From a virus: DNA of 33,971 bases. Below, piece after piece: positions 1 through 6,544 of the stretch (position 1 is the stretch's first letter; every line of letters begins with the position of its first letter). The position numbers and the translations under genes are program-made. The notes under the pieces were generated by a model. It ran no database searches. It was not told the origin of the DNA and was given only the letters and a program-made list of their open reading frames with translations. The stretch covers positions 1 through 33,971 of the IMG/VR virus record IMGVR_UViG_3300037264_009318, one strand, 5' to 3'.

Positions 1-34
1 TAATGAGTGAGAGGCCCGCCGCGCCGTGACTGCA

Positions 35-78
35 GACGGGCTCTCGAGGGGCGGGCGTTCTCGAGCCGTCAGCCCGTC
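35..78. repeat. imperfect inverted repeat, left edge
   Basis: GACGGGCT at 35-42 followed by CTCGAG at 43-48 can pair with CTCGAG at 60-65 and AGCCCGTC at 71-78, leaving a 5-nt bulge (66-70) and an 11-nt loop. It lies in the gene-free first 180 bases. No T-run follows, so it is not a classical terminator. A regulatory or structural role is possible but unproven. Confidence 0.4.
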
Positions 79-127
79 GGGGGCTTCGTCGCTCGCGAGC
101 CGGACACGAGGCCGCGCTCCGCGGCAG

Positions 128-168
128 AGTGGCTTAGTTTGAAAGGGGGTTGGTGTAATTAAGCCACT
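128..168. repeat. perfect 9-bp inverted repeat after the minus-strand gene
   Basis: AGTGGCTTA (128-136) and TAAGCCACT (160-168) are perfect inverted copies around a 23-nt, comparatively AT-rich spacer. The element lies just beyond the stop codon of the minus-strand gene that ends at 181. It could be a terminator hairpin lacking a U-tract, or a binding site for a dimeric protein. The sequence alone does not decide. Confidence 0.45.
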
Positions 169-180
169 ACCCGCCGCCGC

Positions 181-618
181 TCACCCCGGCGGCGCGGGGC
201 GCCCTGGCTGCGCCGCCGCGGTCGCCGAGGCCTCGGCCTGCTCCAGCTCGAGCTCGAACGTCACGACGGCGCGGAGCTCGGCCGCGAGCGCGCGCTCCGT
301 GCCCGACCGGTGATCCACACCCTCCTCGGAGTCCACGCCCGAGCCCGCCTCGGAGCCAACCTCGGAGAAGCAGGAGTACTCGAGCCGCTCGAGCAGCTGC
401 AGCGCCCGCGCGGGGTTCCTCGCCGCCAGGGCCTGCGCGGCCGTGATCGCTTCGGCCGTCGCCGGCCGGCACGTTCCCGGGGGCAGGAGGAAGGTGGCGG
501 CGAAGGCGCGCGCGTTGGCGGCGCTCAGCGCGGCCAGCGCCTCGACGACGGGGAAGGGGGCGCGGCTTGCGGCGAGGGCGATCGCCGCGAGATCCTCGGG
601 GGGCACGAGCTCGATCAT
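181..618 (-). CDS. hypothetical protein, divergent from HTH gene
   Basis: This 145-residue reading frame on the minus strand reads as a credible protein: an Ala/Leu-rich helical N-terminal half (about residues 1-80), then an acidic Gly/Ser/Glu stretch (about 85-103), and a helical Glu/Leu-rich segment before a Pro/Gly-rich tail. The overlapping frame on the same strand (167-640) is Arg-rich and looks like a shadow. No motif is recognised and no function can be assigned. The gene points away from the HTH gene starting at 643, with only 24 bases between the two starts, so they may share a control region. In phages a divergent arrangement next to an XRE-like gene is often regulatory, but that is inference. 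No signal peptide or membrane segment is seen. Confidence 0.5.
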   Translation of the reverse strand: MIELVPPEDLAAIALAASRAPFPVVEALAALSAANARAFAATFLLPPGTCRPATAEAITAAQALAARNPARALQLLERLEYSCFSEVGSEAGSGVDSEEGVDHRSGTERALAAELRAVVTFELELEQAEASATAAAQPGRPAPPG

Positions 619-642
619 TGACGACGACGGACGTTACCATAT

Positions 643-1080
643 ATGAAACGTTTCGCAGGTGAGAACATTCGACTCCGGACCGCTGCCGCTCCCGACGTGC
701 TCCGCGATGTTGCGGTCCCTCGTGCCCGCACCGGCGTGCAGCGGACGCGCGTCGCTCCGGAGGGCACGCCCGGCTACGAGCTGTGCAGCGTGCGCGAGGC
801 GGCGGGTGTCACACGCGCCGAGATGGTGCGCGCGATCCGGGCCATTGGAGGGAGCGCGAGCCCCGCGCAGGTCACGGGCTGGGAGTCGGGCGATCGGACG
901 ATCACGATGGAGGTCGCGGCGTGGTACGCGCGAGCGCTCGGCTATGCGCGCGTGCGGCTCGTGTTCGAACGAGAGCCGGGCGGCGGTCCTACGGAGACGC
1001 CGGCGCAGACGGGCAAGAAGCGGACTGCGTCGAGGGGTGCTAGGAATTCTTCCCAGGAGAAGCGATTGAAGAAGCCGTAG
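643..1080 (+). CDS. XRE-like helix-turn-helix protein
   Basis: A 145-residue protein. Residues about 49-108 fit a cro/CI-XRE-like fold: a first helix beginning SVREAAGVT, a helix pair around AEMVRAI, a recognition segment around SPAQVTGWESG, and a final helix-strand ending YARVRLVFE. The Q-V-x-x-W-E-S-G pattern is typical of XRE recognition-helix regions. The N-terminal 45 residues are not recognisable. The last 25 residues are Lys/Arg/Ser-rich, which could add non-specific DNA contact. No strong Shine-Dalgarno is visible before the ATG at 643. A 10-bp palindrome overlaps the start codon and could be its own operator. Likely role: phage transcriptional regulator; repressor versus activator cannot be told. 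No integrase is in view, so lysogeny is not shown. Confidence 0.65.
   Translation: MKRFAGENIRLRTAAAPDVLRDVAVPRARTGVQRTRVAPEGTPGYELCSVREAAGVTRAEMVRAIRAIGGSASPAQVTGWESGDRTITMEVAAWYARALGYARVRLVFEREPGGGPTETPAQTGKKRTASRGARNSSQEKRLKKP
645..654. promoter_or_regulatory. candidate operator palindrome at HTH gene start
   Basis: GAAACGTTTC is a perfect 10-bp palindrome overlapping the last base of the ATG of the HTH gene. It sits beside the only AT-rich stretch (about 634-654) of the 24-bp divergent gap. This position and symmetry would suit autoregulation by a dimeric HTH protein. This is inference; one copy was noticed. Confidence 0.3.
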
Positions 1081-1201
1081 CCCAGAACGCCGACGGCCGA
1101 AGCGCCCGCCAGCGCCCCGGCCGTCTCACTCCAGCCCGTTGCCCGAGAGGAGATGTCGCACCGTAGCACGGTCGAGCTGGTCTCGACCATTGGAGGTCCA
1201 G

Positions 1202-2362
1202 ATGGCTATCTCTCACGCCGATGAGGCGTTGATCAGCTTCTACTTTCGGGCGGACTCGCTCTTCGCTCGCAGCACGTTTGGCGCTCAGCTCGAGCGTGCA
1301 AGGAACTTCCAGCACGGGCTCGCGCCCTCGTGGGCATGGCGCCCGCCGACGCAGTGGAGCGGGGGTGTCGCGTCCCAGCCGGATCCTGCCGTCTACGTGC
1401 CTGGCAACTACGAGCCGAGCCACGGCTACGAGGTGGAGCACGAGGACTTGATGCGCTTCTCGCGCGCCTCTAAGCGGATCGCGGCTGTGGCGCGCGCGGA
1501 CCTGCTCGCTCACGCGGTCCTCGCGGCGTTCTACGGCGACCGCGGCGCTCGGTGGGCGGCCACGGGCGCCGGGCGCGATCACTGCGAGACGGGGCAGCCG
1601 ATCCGTGGCGCCGGGCCCGGGTCGATCGTCGCGCTCTATCCGTTCACCACGGCAGGGCAGGCGCTCCTCGCGAAGGAGCGGGAGCTCGCCGCGCGGCTTC
1701 GCGCCGGCCCACAAGCGGCGCCCAAGGGCAGCGGCAAGGGCAAGGGGAAGCAGCCGCCGATGGTTGGGCCCGACGCCGACGTGGCCGCCCGCCGGGCCGC
1801 GCTGGATGCCGTCGTCGCCAAGCGCAACGTCGAGCTCCCGCCGCTCGAGCTGGCACACCAGGGGGCGCGTGCGGCCCTGAAGGTCGTCCAGGCCGAGGTG
1901 GCGGCCGCGCGCGCCGTGGGCGCCGTGCCAGCGAAGTTGCGCGCCGCCTTGGACCGCGCCAACCGCGCCGTGCGCGCGGCGGAGGCGCAGCTCGACGAGG
2001 TGCGCCGGTCGATCGGGACGCTGCGCACCTGGTTCCCCACGACCGCCTTCCGCTCGCCGCTGCCCGATCCGGAGGAGACGCCGGTCGGGCCATGCCTCGA
2101 GGACGGCCGGTTCTACACCGACCCGAGCCTCGCGGGCCCGCCGCGCCTCGCTCGACTCCACCGCCGGGCCGCCCGCCCGGAGACTCCACACCTCACCGAC
2201 GACGAGCTCCTCGAGGTGGTCTTCGTGCTCGAGCACGAGCAGCCGCATCAGGGTCGCCGGATGCGGCTCGATCGCGTGCGCGATCAGGCCGATGGGCTTC
2301 TGGTTCGCGCGTGGGAGGCATGGCTCGCGACCGCGCCGGTGCGGCTGCAGAGGGCTGCTTGA
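1202..2362 (+). CDS. hypothetical protein with central coiled coil
   Basis: The reading frame is open from 1139, but a GGAGG at 1192-1196, five bases before the ATG at 1202, marks the start, giving 386 residues. The N-terminal third is mixed alpha/beta with many aromatic residues. A Gly/Lys-rich linker (about residues 172-186) leads into a long Ala/Arg/Glu-rich coiled coil (about 190-275). The C-terminal part (about 320-386) is charged and helical. No enzyme motif is recognised. Its stop overlaps the ATG of the next gene (TGATG), so the two are probably translated together. It lies directly upstream of the packaging genes; a role in packaging, late regulation or DNA binding is possible but cannot be assigned. 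Coding is well supported by start site, composition and coupling. Confidence 0.7.
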   Translation: MAISHADEALISFYFRADSLFARSTFGAQLERARNFQHGLAPSWAWRPPTQWSGGVASQPDPAVYVPGNYEPSHGYEVEHEDLMRFSRASKRIAAVARADLLAHAVLAAFYGDRGARWAATGAGRDHCETGQPIRGAGPGSIVALYPFTTAGQALLAKERELAARLRAGPQAAPKGSGKGKGKQPPMVGPDADVAARRAALDAVVAKRNVELPPLELAHQGARAALKVVQAEVAAARAVGAVPAKLRAALDRANRAVRAAEAQLDEVRRSIGTLRTWFPTTAFRSPLPDPEETPVGPCLEDGRFYTDPSLAGPPRLARLHRRAARPETPHLTDDELLEVVFVLEHEQPHQGRRMRLDRVRDQADGLLVRAWEAWLATAPVRLQRAA

Positions 2363-2772
2363 TGGCGCCTGCGCCGACCCCGGGGCGGCTCCTCGCTGGG
2401 CGCGACGCTCCGTACCTGCACACCGACGAGGTCGCCGATCTGCTGAATCGGGCGGCAGGCGGCGCGACGCGGTGGGACGCGCGGAAGGTCCGTCGCTGGT
2501 TGCTCGCCGGCGGTGCGGTCGTGCGTCTCCCGAAGGCGCTCGGCCGACAACCGCCGAAGCGGCGGACGGTCGTGACCACGTTGAGCAAGCTGCGTGATGT
2601 GTACCCGGAGATGTACGACGAGATTCTGCGCTCGTTGCCGGAGGACGAGCTCGAAGCGCGGCTCTCGCGAGACGAAGACGCCGAAGACCGTGAAGCCCGT
2701 GAAGCCCGTGAAGCCCGCGAAGACCAACGAGGACCCGTGAGGACCGGGACGACCAAACGCCGCACCATGTAG
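2362..2772 (+). CDS. winged-helix/excisionase-like DNA-binding protein
   Basis: A 136-residue protein whose ATG overlaps the upstream stop (TGATG). The frame stays open far upstream, but that part is a shadow of the preceding gene. Residues about 18-62 resemble a MerR/excisionase-type winged helix: a threonine-led helix (TDEVADLLNR), then a second helix ending VRRWLLAG and a basic wing (VVRLPKALGRQPPKRR). Residues 72-100 form another helical pair. The tail has a three-times-repeated Glu-Ala-Arg unit encoded by tandem 9-mers, then a basic end. Terminase small subunits often begin with such a DNA-binding domain, and this gene sits two genes before the large terminase. It is therefore a candidate small terminase or a late regulator. 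The DNA-binding call is moderately sure, the role is not. Confidence 0.6.
   Translation: MAPAPTPGRLLAGRDAPYLHTDEVADLLNRAAGGATRWDARKVRRWLLAGGAVVRLPKALGRQPPKRRTVVTTLSKLRDVYPEMYDEILRSLPEDELEARLSRDEDAEDREAREAREAREDQRGPVRTGTTKRRTM
2690..2716 (+). repeat. GTGAAGCCC x3 tandem repeat in coding sequence
   Basis: Three exact head-to-tail copies of a 9-bp unit (2690-2698, 2699-2707, 2708-2716), followed by a degenerate copy (GCGAAGACC). They encode the repeated Glu-Ala-Arg in the tail of the HTH protein. The unit is a multiple of three, so copy number could change without breaking the frame. Confidence 0.7.
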
Positions 2773-2848
2773 ATAGGGCGTGAGCCCGCGAGGCCACACG
2801 AGCCACCGACCTCCGGCGCGTGATGGCCTCGAAGTCTTCCGTCGCACC

Positions 2849-3466
2849 ATGTCCCTCCGCGAGATGCTCCGGATCGCCCGGGCCGCGCTGGCCGACCCGC
2901 GCATCCCCGCGGAGATCGAGAAGGCCCTCGCGCTGGGCGAGACGGGCGACGTCGCCGCGCTCCGGACCGTCGAGATCTGGCTCTTGGCCGAGGAGCTGCC
3001 GGGCCTCCCGGCGAGCGTCGCGGCCCACCTCGTTGATGCCGTCGCCGGCGATGTTGATGCCGTCGTCGCCGTCGGCGCCGTCGAGAGCTGGCTCGCCGCC
3101 TCGGAACCCATGGCCGCCTCCACCGCCGTTCGCGCCGAGGTGCGACGCCGCCTCGAGGCCGCGCGCGCCGCTCACCGGCCGATCGAGGAGCAGCGGCGTG
3201 ACCTCGCTCGCGACGTCGTGAGCTTCGCCCGCGAGTCGATGGTCGCCGCTCGGCAGAGCCAGGACCCCCGGCTCCTGGCCTCGGCGCTCGCCGCCACGAC
3301 GCGAGCGTTCGACGTGCTCGAGCCGGTCCACGACGACTACGGCATCGCCGAGCCACCGCGCTTCGTCGTCGAGCTCACGTACCCGGAGCGCCCGGCCCCC
3401 GAATGCCTGCCGCAGTCCCTGTCTGGCGATTCAAGCCCGCTGCCCGCCGACCCGGCTCCAGGCTGA
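2849..3466 (+). CDS. candidate small terminase subunit / packaging protein
   Basis: From the ATG at 2849 the protein has 205 residues. The frame is also open from a GTG at 2780, but those 23 residues are low in complexity, so the later start is preferred; no clear Shine-Dalgarno decides. The protein is almost wholly helical and rich in Ala, Arg and Glu, with a charged coiled-coil-like centre (about residues 105-150) and a short Pro-rich end. It overlaps the large terminase start by 64 bases. That position is where small terminase subunits usually lie, and size and helicity fit a ring-forming TerS that recognises DNA and feeds the motor. No family motif was recognised, so the call rests mainly on context. 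The HTH protein just upstream is the competing candidate. Confidence 0.5.
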   Translation: MSLREMLRIARAALADPRIPAEIEKALALGETGDVAALRTVEIWLLAEELPGLPASVAAHLVDAVAGDVDAVVAVGAVESWLAASEPMAASTAVRAEVRRRLEAARAAHRPIEEQRRDLARDVVSFARESMVAARQSQDPRLLASALAATTRAFDVLEPVHDDYGIAEPPRFVVELTYPERPAPECLPQSLSGDSSPLPADPAPG

Positions 3467-5250
3467 CCTGGTTCCAGAGCTGGCTCGTCACGCGAGCTCG
3501 CCGCAACGTCGTCGCCGTCGCCGCGCGGCGCTCGGGAAAGACGGTCGGCTGTCGAGGGAAGTTGATCTCCGCCTGTCTCGACTCGGGCCCGGGCGACGTC
3601 GGCTACATGGCCCCGACGCTGGGCCAGGCGAAGCGCCTGCTCTGGCGACCGCTGATGCAGGACCTGCGCGATCCCGCCGCGCGCGCCTTCATCACCGGCA
3701 AGCCCAACCACTCCGAGCTCTTCGTCGAGTTCCGCACCGGCGTTCGGCTCTACCTCTACAGCGCCGAGGCCTACGAGCGCGTCCGCGGCGACGGCTTCAA
3801 GCTCTTCGTCACCGACGAGACCGACGATCCCCTCTTCAGCGACGAGGTGTTCGACGAGGCGATCCACCCGGCGCTCTCGGACAACCTCGGCGAGCTCTAC
3901 CAGCTCGGCACGCCGAAGGGCCGTGGACGCCTCTACCGCGAGTACCGGAAGGGGCAGCCATCGAGCCCTGCGGAGGTTCGCGATCCCGACTACGACTCGA
4001 TCCAGGTGACCTCGCTCGAAGCGGGGATCATCCCCCGGAGCGAGATCGAGCGGGCGCGCAGGACGCGTCCCTCGCGGGCGTTCGCGCAGGAGTACTTGGC
4101 GACGTTCAACGCGCCCGTCGGGCTCGTGTACGACGCGTGGAACGAGGCTCGGCACGTCGTCAACGCGTCGAAGGTCCCGGCGCTCGACGAGCTCGACGAG
4201 GTGATCGTCGGCGTCGACTGGGGCACCGCCAAGCGCGGCTCGATGGTCGTCCTCGGGCTCGACCGTGTGTGGATCCCCCCCTCGGAGGACTACGACGGCT
4301 GCGAGCTGCCCCGCGTATGGCTCCTCGAGGAGCACAGCGAGGCGGGCCTCGCGTATGCCGACCGCTCAGGTGATCGGCCCGGCTGGTGGTCGATCGGGCG
4401 CGACATCCAGAGGCGCTGGCGCCCGACGCGCTGGTACTGCGATCCCGCCGGCGGCAGCGAGGAGGAGACCGAGGCGGAGGCTGCGGGCTACCTGCTGCAG
4501 CTGCAGCGCGCGCTCCACCAGGTCGACAACCGGGTGCAGGTCCTGCCGGGGGACAACCGCGTCTCGCTCGGCATCTCGGCGGTGCAGGGCTTCCTGCACT
4601 ACGACGACGTGCTGCTCGAGCCCCCGAGGCTCTTCGTGCTCGACACCTGCACGACGACGATCGGCGAGTTCAACGGCTACCGGTGGACGAGCAACCGCAA
4701 CCTCGAGGGCGAGTACGAGGAGCGGCCGGTGAAGCAGAACGATCACTGTGTGGCCGCCGGCGCGATGGTCGCCACCGCATCCGGTGATGTGCCGATTGAG
4801 GACGTCCAGGCGGGGATGCTCGCCCTCACGAGGGATGGGTATCGACCCATCGCGGCGGCGTGGATGGCGAGCTTCTCCGCTCCAACCCTCCTGCTCACGA
4901 CGTCCGATGGGCGCACGTTGGAGGCGACTGCAGAGCACCGCATCTGGTCGGAGGAACGCGGATGGATTCGACTGGACGAGCTGCGCCCCGGGGACCTGCT
5001 TCGCGTGTGCGGAGAGACGTGCGCGAGGACACCGATCGGGTCGTGTACAGCTGTGGAAAGCGTCACGCCCACCGGGCGAAGCGTGCCGGTCTATGACCTA
5101 ACGGTCGACGGGGCTCACGAGTTCTTCGCGAACCGCATCCTCGTCCACAACTGCCTCGACGCCTGCAGGTACGCGATCTTTTCGCACTTCTACCAGCGCC
5201 GGCGCCGGCGCGGACGCAACGAGGCGAGCTTCGAAGGGCGGGGAGGATGA
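3403..5250 (+). CDS. terL: terminase large subunit containing a mini-intein
   Basis: The DNA-packaging motor: an ATPase that threads phage DNA through the portal, and a nuclease that cuts concatemers. Visible in the 615-residue precursor are Walker A AARRSGKT (residues 40-47), Walker B LFVTDE with Asp138-Glu139, and coupling motif GTPKG (169-173). The RNase H-like nuclease domain begins at VGVDWG (Asp272), with a second acidic residue in the CDPAGG motif (Asp347). The third acidic motif (D-H-C-L-D-A) is split by an intein at residues 449-583; Asp586 follows the junction. After splicing the protein would be 480 residues, a normal TerL length. It overlaps the upstream candidate TerS gene and its stop overlaps a tiny downstream ORF. 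The ATPase/nuclease assignment is firm; activity requires splicing. Confidence 0.95.
   Translation: MPAAVPVWRFKPAARRPGSRLTWFQSWLVTRARRNVVAVAARRSGKTVGCRGKLISACLDSGPGDVGYMAPTLGQAKRLLWRPLMQDLRDPAARAFITGKPNHSELFVEFRTGVRLYLYSAEAYERVRGDGFKLFVTDETDDPLFSDEVFDEAIHPALSDNLGELYQLGTPKGRGRLYREYRKGQPSSPAEVRDPDYDSIQVTSLEAGIIPRSEIERARRTRPSRAFAQEYLATFNAPVGLVYDAWNEARHVVNASKVPALDELDEVIVGVDWGTAKRGSMVVLGLDRVWIPPSEDYDGCELPRVWLLEEHSEAGLAYADRSGDRPGWWSIGRDIQRRWRPTRWYCDPAGGSEEETEAEAAGYLLQLQRALHQVDNRVQVLPGDNRVSLGISAVQGFLHYDDVLLEPPRLFVLDTCTTTIGEFNGYRWTSNRNLEGEYEERPVKQNDHCVAAGAMVATASGDVPIEDVQAGMLALTRDGYRPIAAAWMASFSAPTLLLTTSDGRTLEATAEHRIWSEERGWIRLDELRPGDLLRVCGETCARTPIGSCTAVESVTPTGRSVPVYDLTVDGAHEFFANRILVHNCLDACRYAIFSHFYQRRRRRGRNEASFEGRGG
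4747..5151 (+). other. mini-intein (Hint domain) inside TerL
   Basis: A 135-residue in-frame insertion with the hallmarks of a class 1 protein-splicing element. It has Cys1 at the N-junction (residue 449 of the precursor), a block B T-x-x-H (Thr509/His512), block F around VYDLTVDGAHEFFANR, block G ending V-H-N (His582, Asn583), and Cys584 as the +1 residue. All residues needed for splicing are visible. At this length there is no room for a homing endonuclease, so it is a minimal intein. Base composition looks somewhat less GC-rich than the flanks. It interrupts the third catalytic acidic motif of the TerL nuclease, a site typical of inteins, which favour conserved active sites. Removing it joins N-D-H to C-L-D-A. 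Confidence 0.93.
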
Positions 5251-5297
5251 GCCGGAGCTTCGACGTCTTGGTCTACAAGGCCCCGCCGACATGCTGA
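5247..5297 (+). CDS. tiny 16-codon ORF coupling TerL to next gene
   Basis: An ATG at 5247 overlaps the TerL stop (ATGA) and follows a strong GGGGAGG sequence. The frame encodes 16 residues and stops at 5297, seven bases into the next gene's ATG at 5291. That next gene has no Shine-Dalgarno of its own. The tiny ORF may serve as a translation-coupling leader. Alternatively it could be the true N-terminus of the next protein, joined by a -1 frameshift or separated by a one-base indel. No function as a peptide is claimed. Confidence 0.35.
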   Translation: MSRSFDVLVYKAPPTC

Positions 5298-5560
5298 CAC
5301 TCCCCGAGTCCTGCCCGCGTGGCTGTGGCGACTGCTCACCGCTCTCTCAGATCCTCAGCGACAACGGCGTCTCATTCGTCTGCGTTGGTGAGAACGACGG
5401 GAGCCGACGCGCCGTGATGCAGGACATCTACACCGTGTGCGTCAAGAGCGCCGCGGTCGACTCGCGAGAGCACGTGGACGCTCGGGATCTGACAGACCAA
5501 GCGGCGGTTATTGCTGGGGCGCTGTCGGTGATCGCCAACCGAGCTGTAAGGCAGCGCTGA
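5291..5560 (+). CDS. small cysteine-rich hypothetical protein
   Basis: An 89-residue protein with cysteines at about 8, 12, 15, 31 and 50; the first three (C-x3-C-x2-C) could bind a metal, but no known zinc-finger type is completed. The C-terminal 30 residues are helical (an Asp/Ala/Val-rich segment ending ALSVIANRAVRQR). No Shine-Dalgarno precedes the ATG, and translation may depend on the 16-codon ORF that overlaps it. Codon use is coding-like but slightly less GC-rich than neighbours, like the intein just upstream. It lies between terminase and a conserved unknown phage gene. Function unknown. Confidence 0.6.
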   Translation: MLTLPESCPRGCGDCSPLSQILSDNGVSFVCVGENDGSRRAVMQDIYTVCVKSAAVDSREHVDARDLTDQAAVIAGALSVIANRAVRQR

Positions 5561-5599
5561 CTGTGCCCGCATCGTGGCGCGCTTCACCAGAGAGACCCC

Positions 5600-6427
5600 A
5601 TGAACATCCTCTCCGCGATCCGCAAAGCGCTCACGTTCGGCCGCCCGGAGGACGGAGGCAACGGCGTGCGGTGGCGCTGGCAGAACCTCGTCGAAGGCCC
5701 CAACGGCGAACCGAGAGGGTGGGCCTGGCACGGACGCGGCTGGCTCAACTTCGCGGACGCGGCGTCGGTGCGCGTGTCGTGGAACCTGTGGTCGAGCTTC
5801 GTCCACGCGAGGTTCCACGTCGACGCGATGGAGGACGAGGTCGGCGTCTCGGTGGCGCTCGCGCCGATCGCGCTCTGGTTCGCGGTCGAAAGCCGGCACC
5901 TCCGGCCGTGGATGAAGCGGCTGGGGCTGCGACACGGCGAGCGCGAGGTGTCGATCTCCGCGCACGATGGCACCGTGTGGTGGAAGGCTTGGGCCGATCC
6001 GAGCTCGCGGAGCTCGAGCGCGCCGCGGTGGCGCGACGGCTGGTGGAGCGTCGACGACGCGCTCCGCGGCAAGCCCGTCTACACGTCGCGCGTCATCTCC
6101 GAGACGCCGGCGATCATCCCGATGCCCGAGCGCTCGTACCGCGCCACCGTCGTGCTGACCGAGGACACGTGGACGCGCTCCCGGTGGCCCGCGACACGCG
6201 TCCGCGGGGCCACCGTCAAGATGGCCGCCGGTGAGCAGATCCCGATCCCCGGCAAGGGGGAGAACAGCTGGGACTGCGACGAGGACGCGATCTACTCGTG
6301 CGGCACGCGTGCCGGCACGGTGAGCGAAGCGATCGCATCGATCGTCGGCAGCGCGCTCGCGTCGCGCGAGCGCCACGGCGGTCGCAACTGGAAGCCCGAG
6401 GCGAAGCCCGCCGCGGCGACGGCATGA
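5600..6427 (+). CDS. conserved phage protein of unknown function (Trp-rich)
   Basis: A 275-residue soluble protein, unusually rich in Trp and Arg. Residues 20-135 contain repeated W-x-W and W-x-x-x-W patterns and beta-strand-like segments. Residues 140-160 carry the motif WWSVDDALRG. Residues 170-205 include PMPERSYRATV and a basic Trp-rich strand. Near the C-terminus is IPIPGKGENSWDCDEDAIYS. This ordered set, ending in GKGENSWDC-DA, recurs in uncharacterised proteins encoded between terminase and portal in many actinobacterial and proteobacterial phages; I recognise the family but know no established function. An AGAGAG-like Shine-Dalgarno precedes the ATG. The stop overlaps the ATG of a tiny proline-rich ORF. 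Location in the packaging/head segment suggests a role there, which is inference. Confidence 0.8.
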   Translation: MNILSAIRKALTFGRPEDGGNGVRWRWQNLVEGPNGEPRGWAWHGRGWLNFADAASVRVSWNLWSSFVHARFHVDAMEDEVGVSVALAPIALWFAVESRHLRPWMKRLGLRHGEREVSISAHDGTVWWKAWADPSSRSSSAPRWRDGWWSVDDALRGKPVYTSRVISETPAIIPMPERSYRATVVLTEDTWTRSRWPATRVRGATVKMAAGEQIPIPGKGENSWDCDEDAIYSCGTRAGTVSEAIASIVGSALASRERHGGRNWKPEAKPAAATA

Positions 6428-6534
6428 GCCCCAAGCCCCATCCGCGCCCCGCAGCGCCCATCCCGAAGCCGCCCGCGCCGCCCGTGGTTCACCGGCCCGC
6501 GCCCACGGGTGTGCCGGAACCCATCCGCGGCTGA
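6424..6534 (+). CDS. small proline-rich ORF
   Basis: A 36-residue frame opening with an ATGA overlap of the preceding gene's stop. About two fifths of its residues are proline, with His, Lys and Ala, and it ends PEPIRG. It has no fold signature. It could be a genuine small protein, a translational bridge to the portal gene, or chance. Coupling is the only positive evidence. Confidence 0.35.
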   Translation: MSPKPHPRPAAPIPKPPAPPVVHRPAPTGVPEPIRG

Positions 6535-6544
6535 TCCACTGCGG

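Noticed and set aside
167-640. Longer overlapping minus-strand frame at the left edge
   Set aside because: Its translation is nearly half Arg/Gly/Ala with no structure; the frame at 181-618 reads far better and was kept instead.
942-1190. Small hydrophobic minus-strand frame overlapping the HTH gene's 3' end
   Set aside because: It contains a membrane-like stretch, but has no Shine-Dalgarno and overlaps a good + strand gene; support is too weak to list it, though a membrane peptide cannot be excluded.
4747-5151. Homing endonuclease within the intein
   Set aside because: The 135 residues are fully used by the splicing domain; no LAGLIDADG or HNH motif is present.
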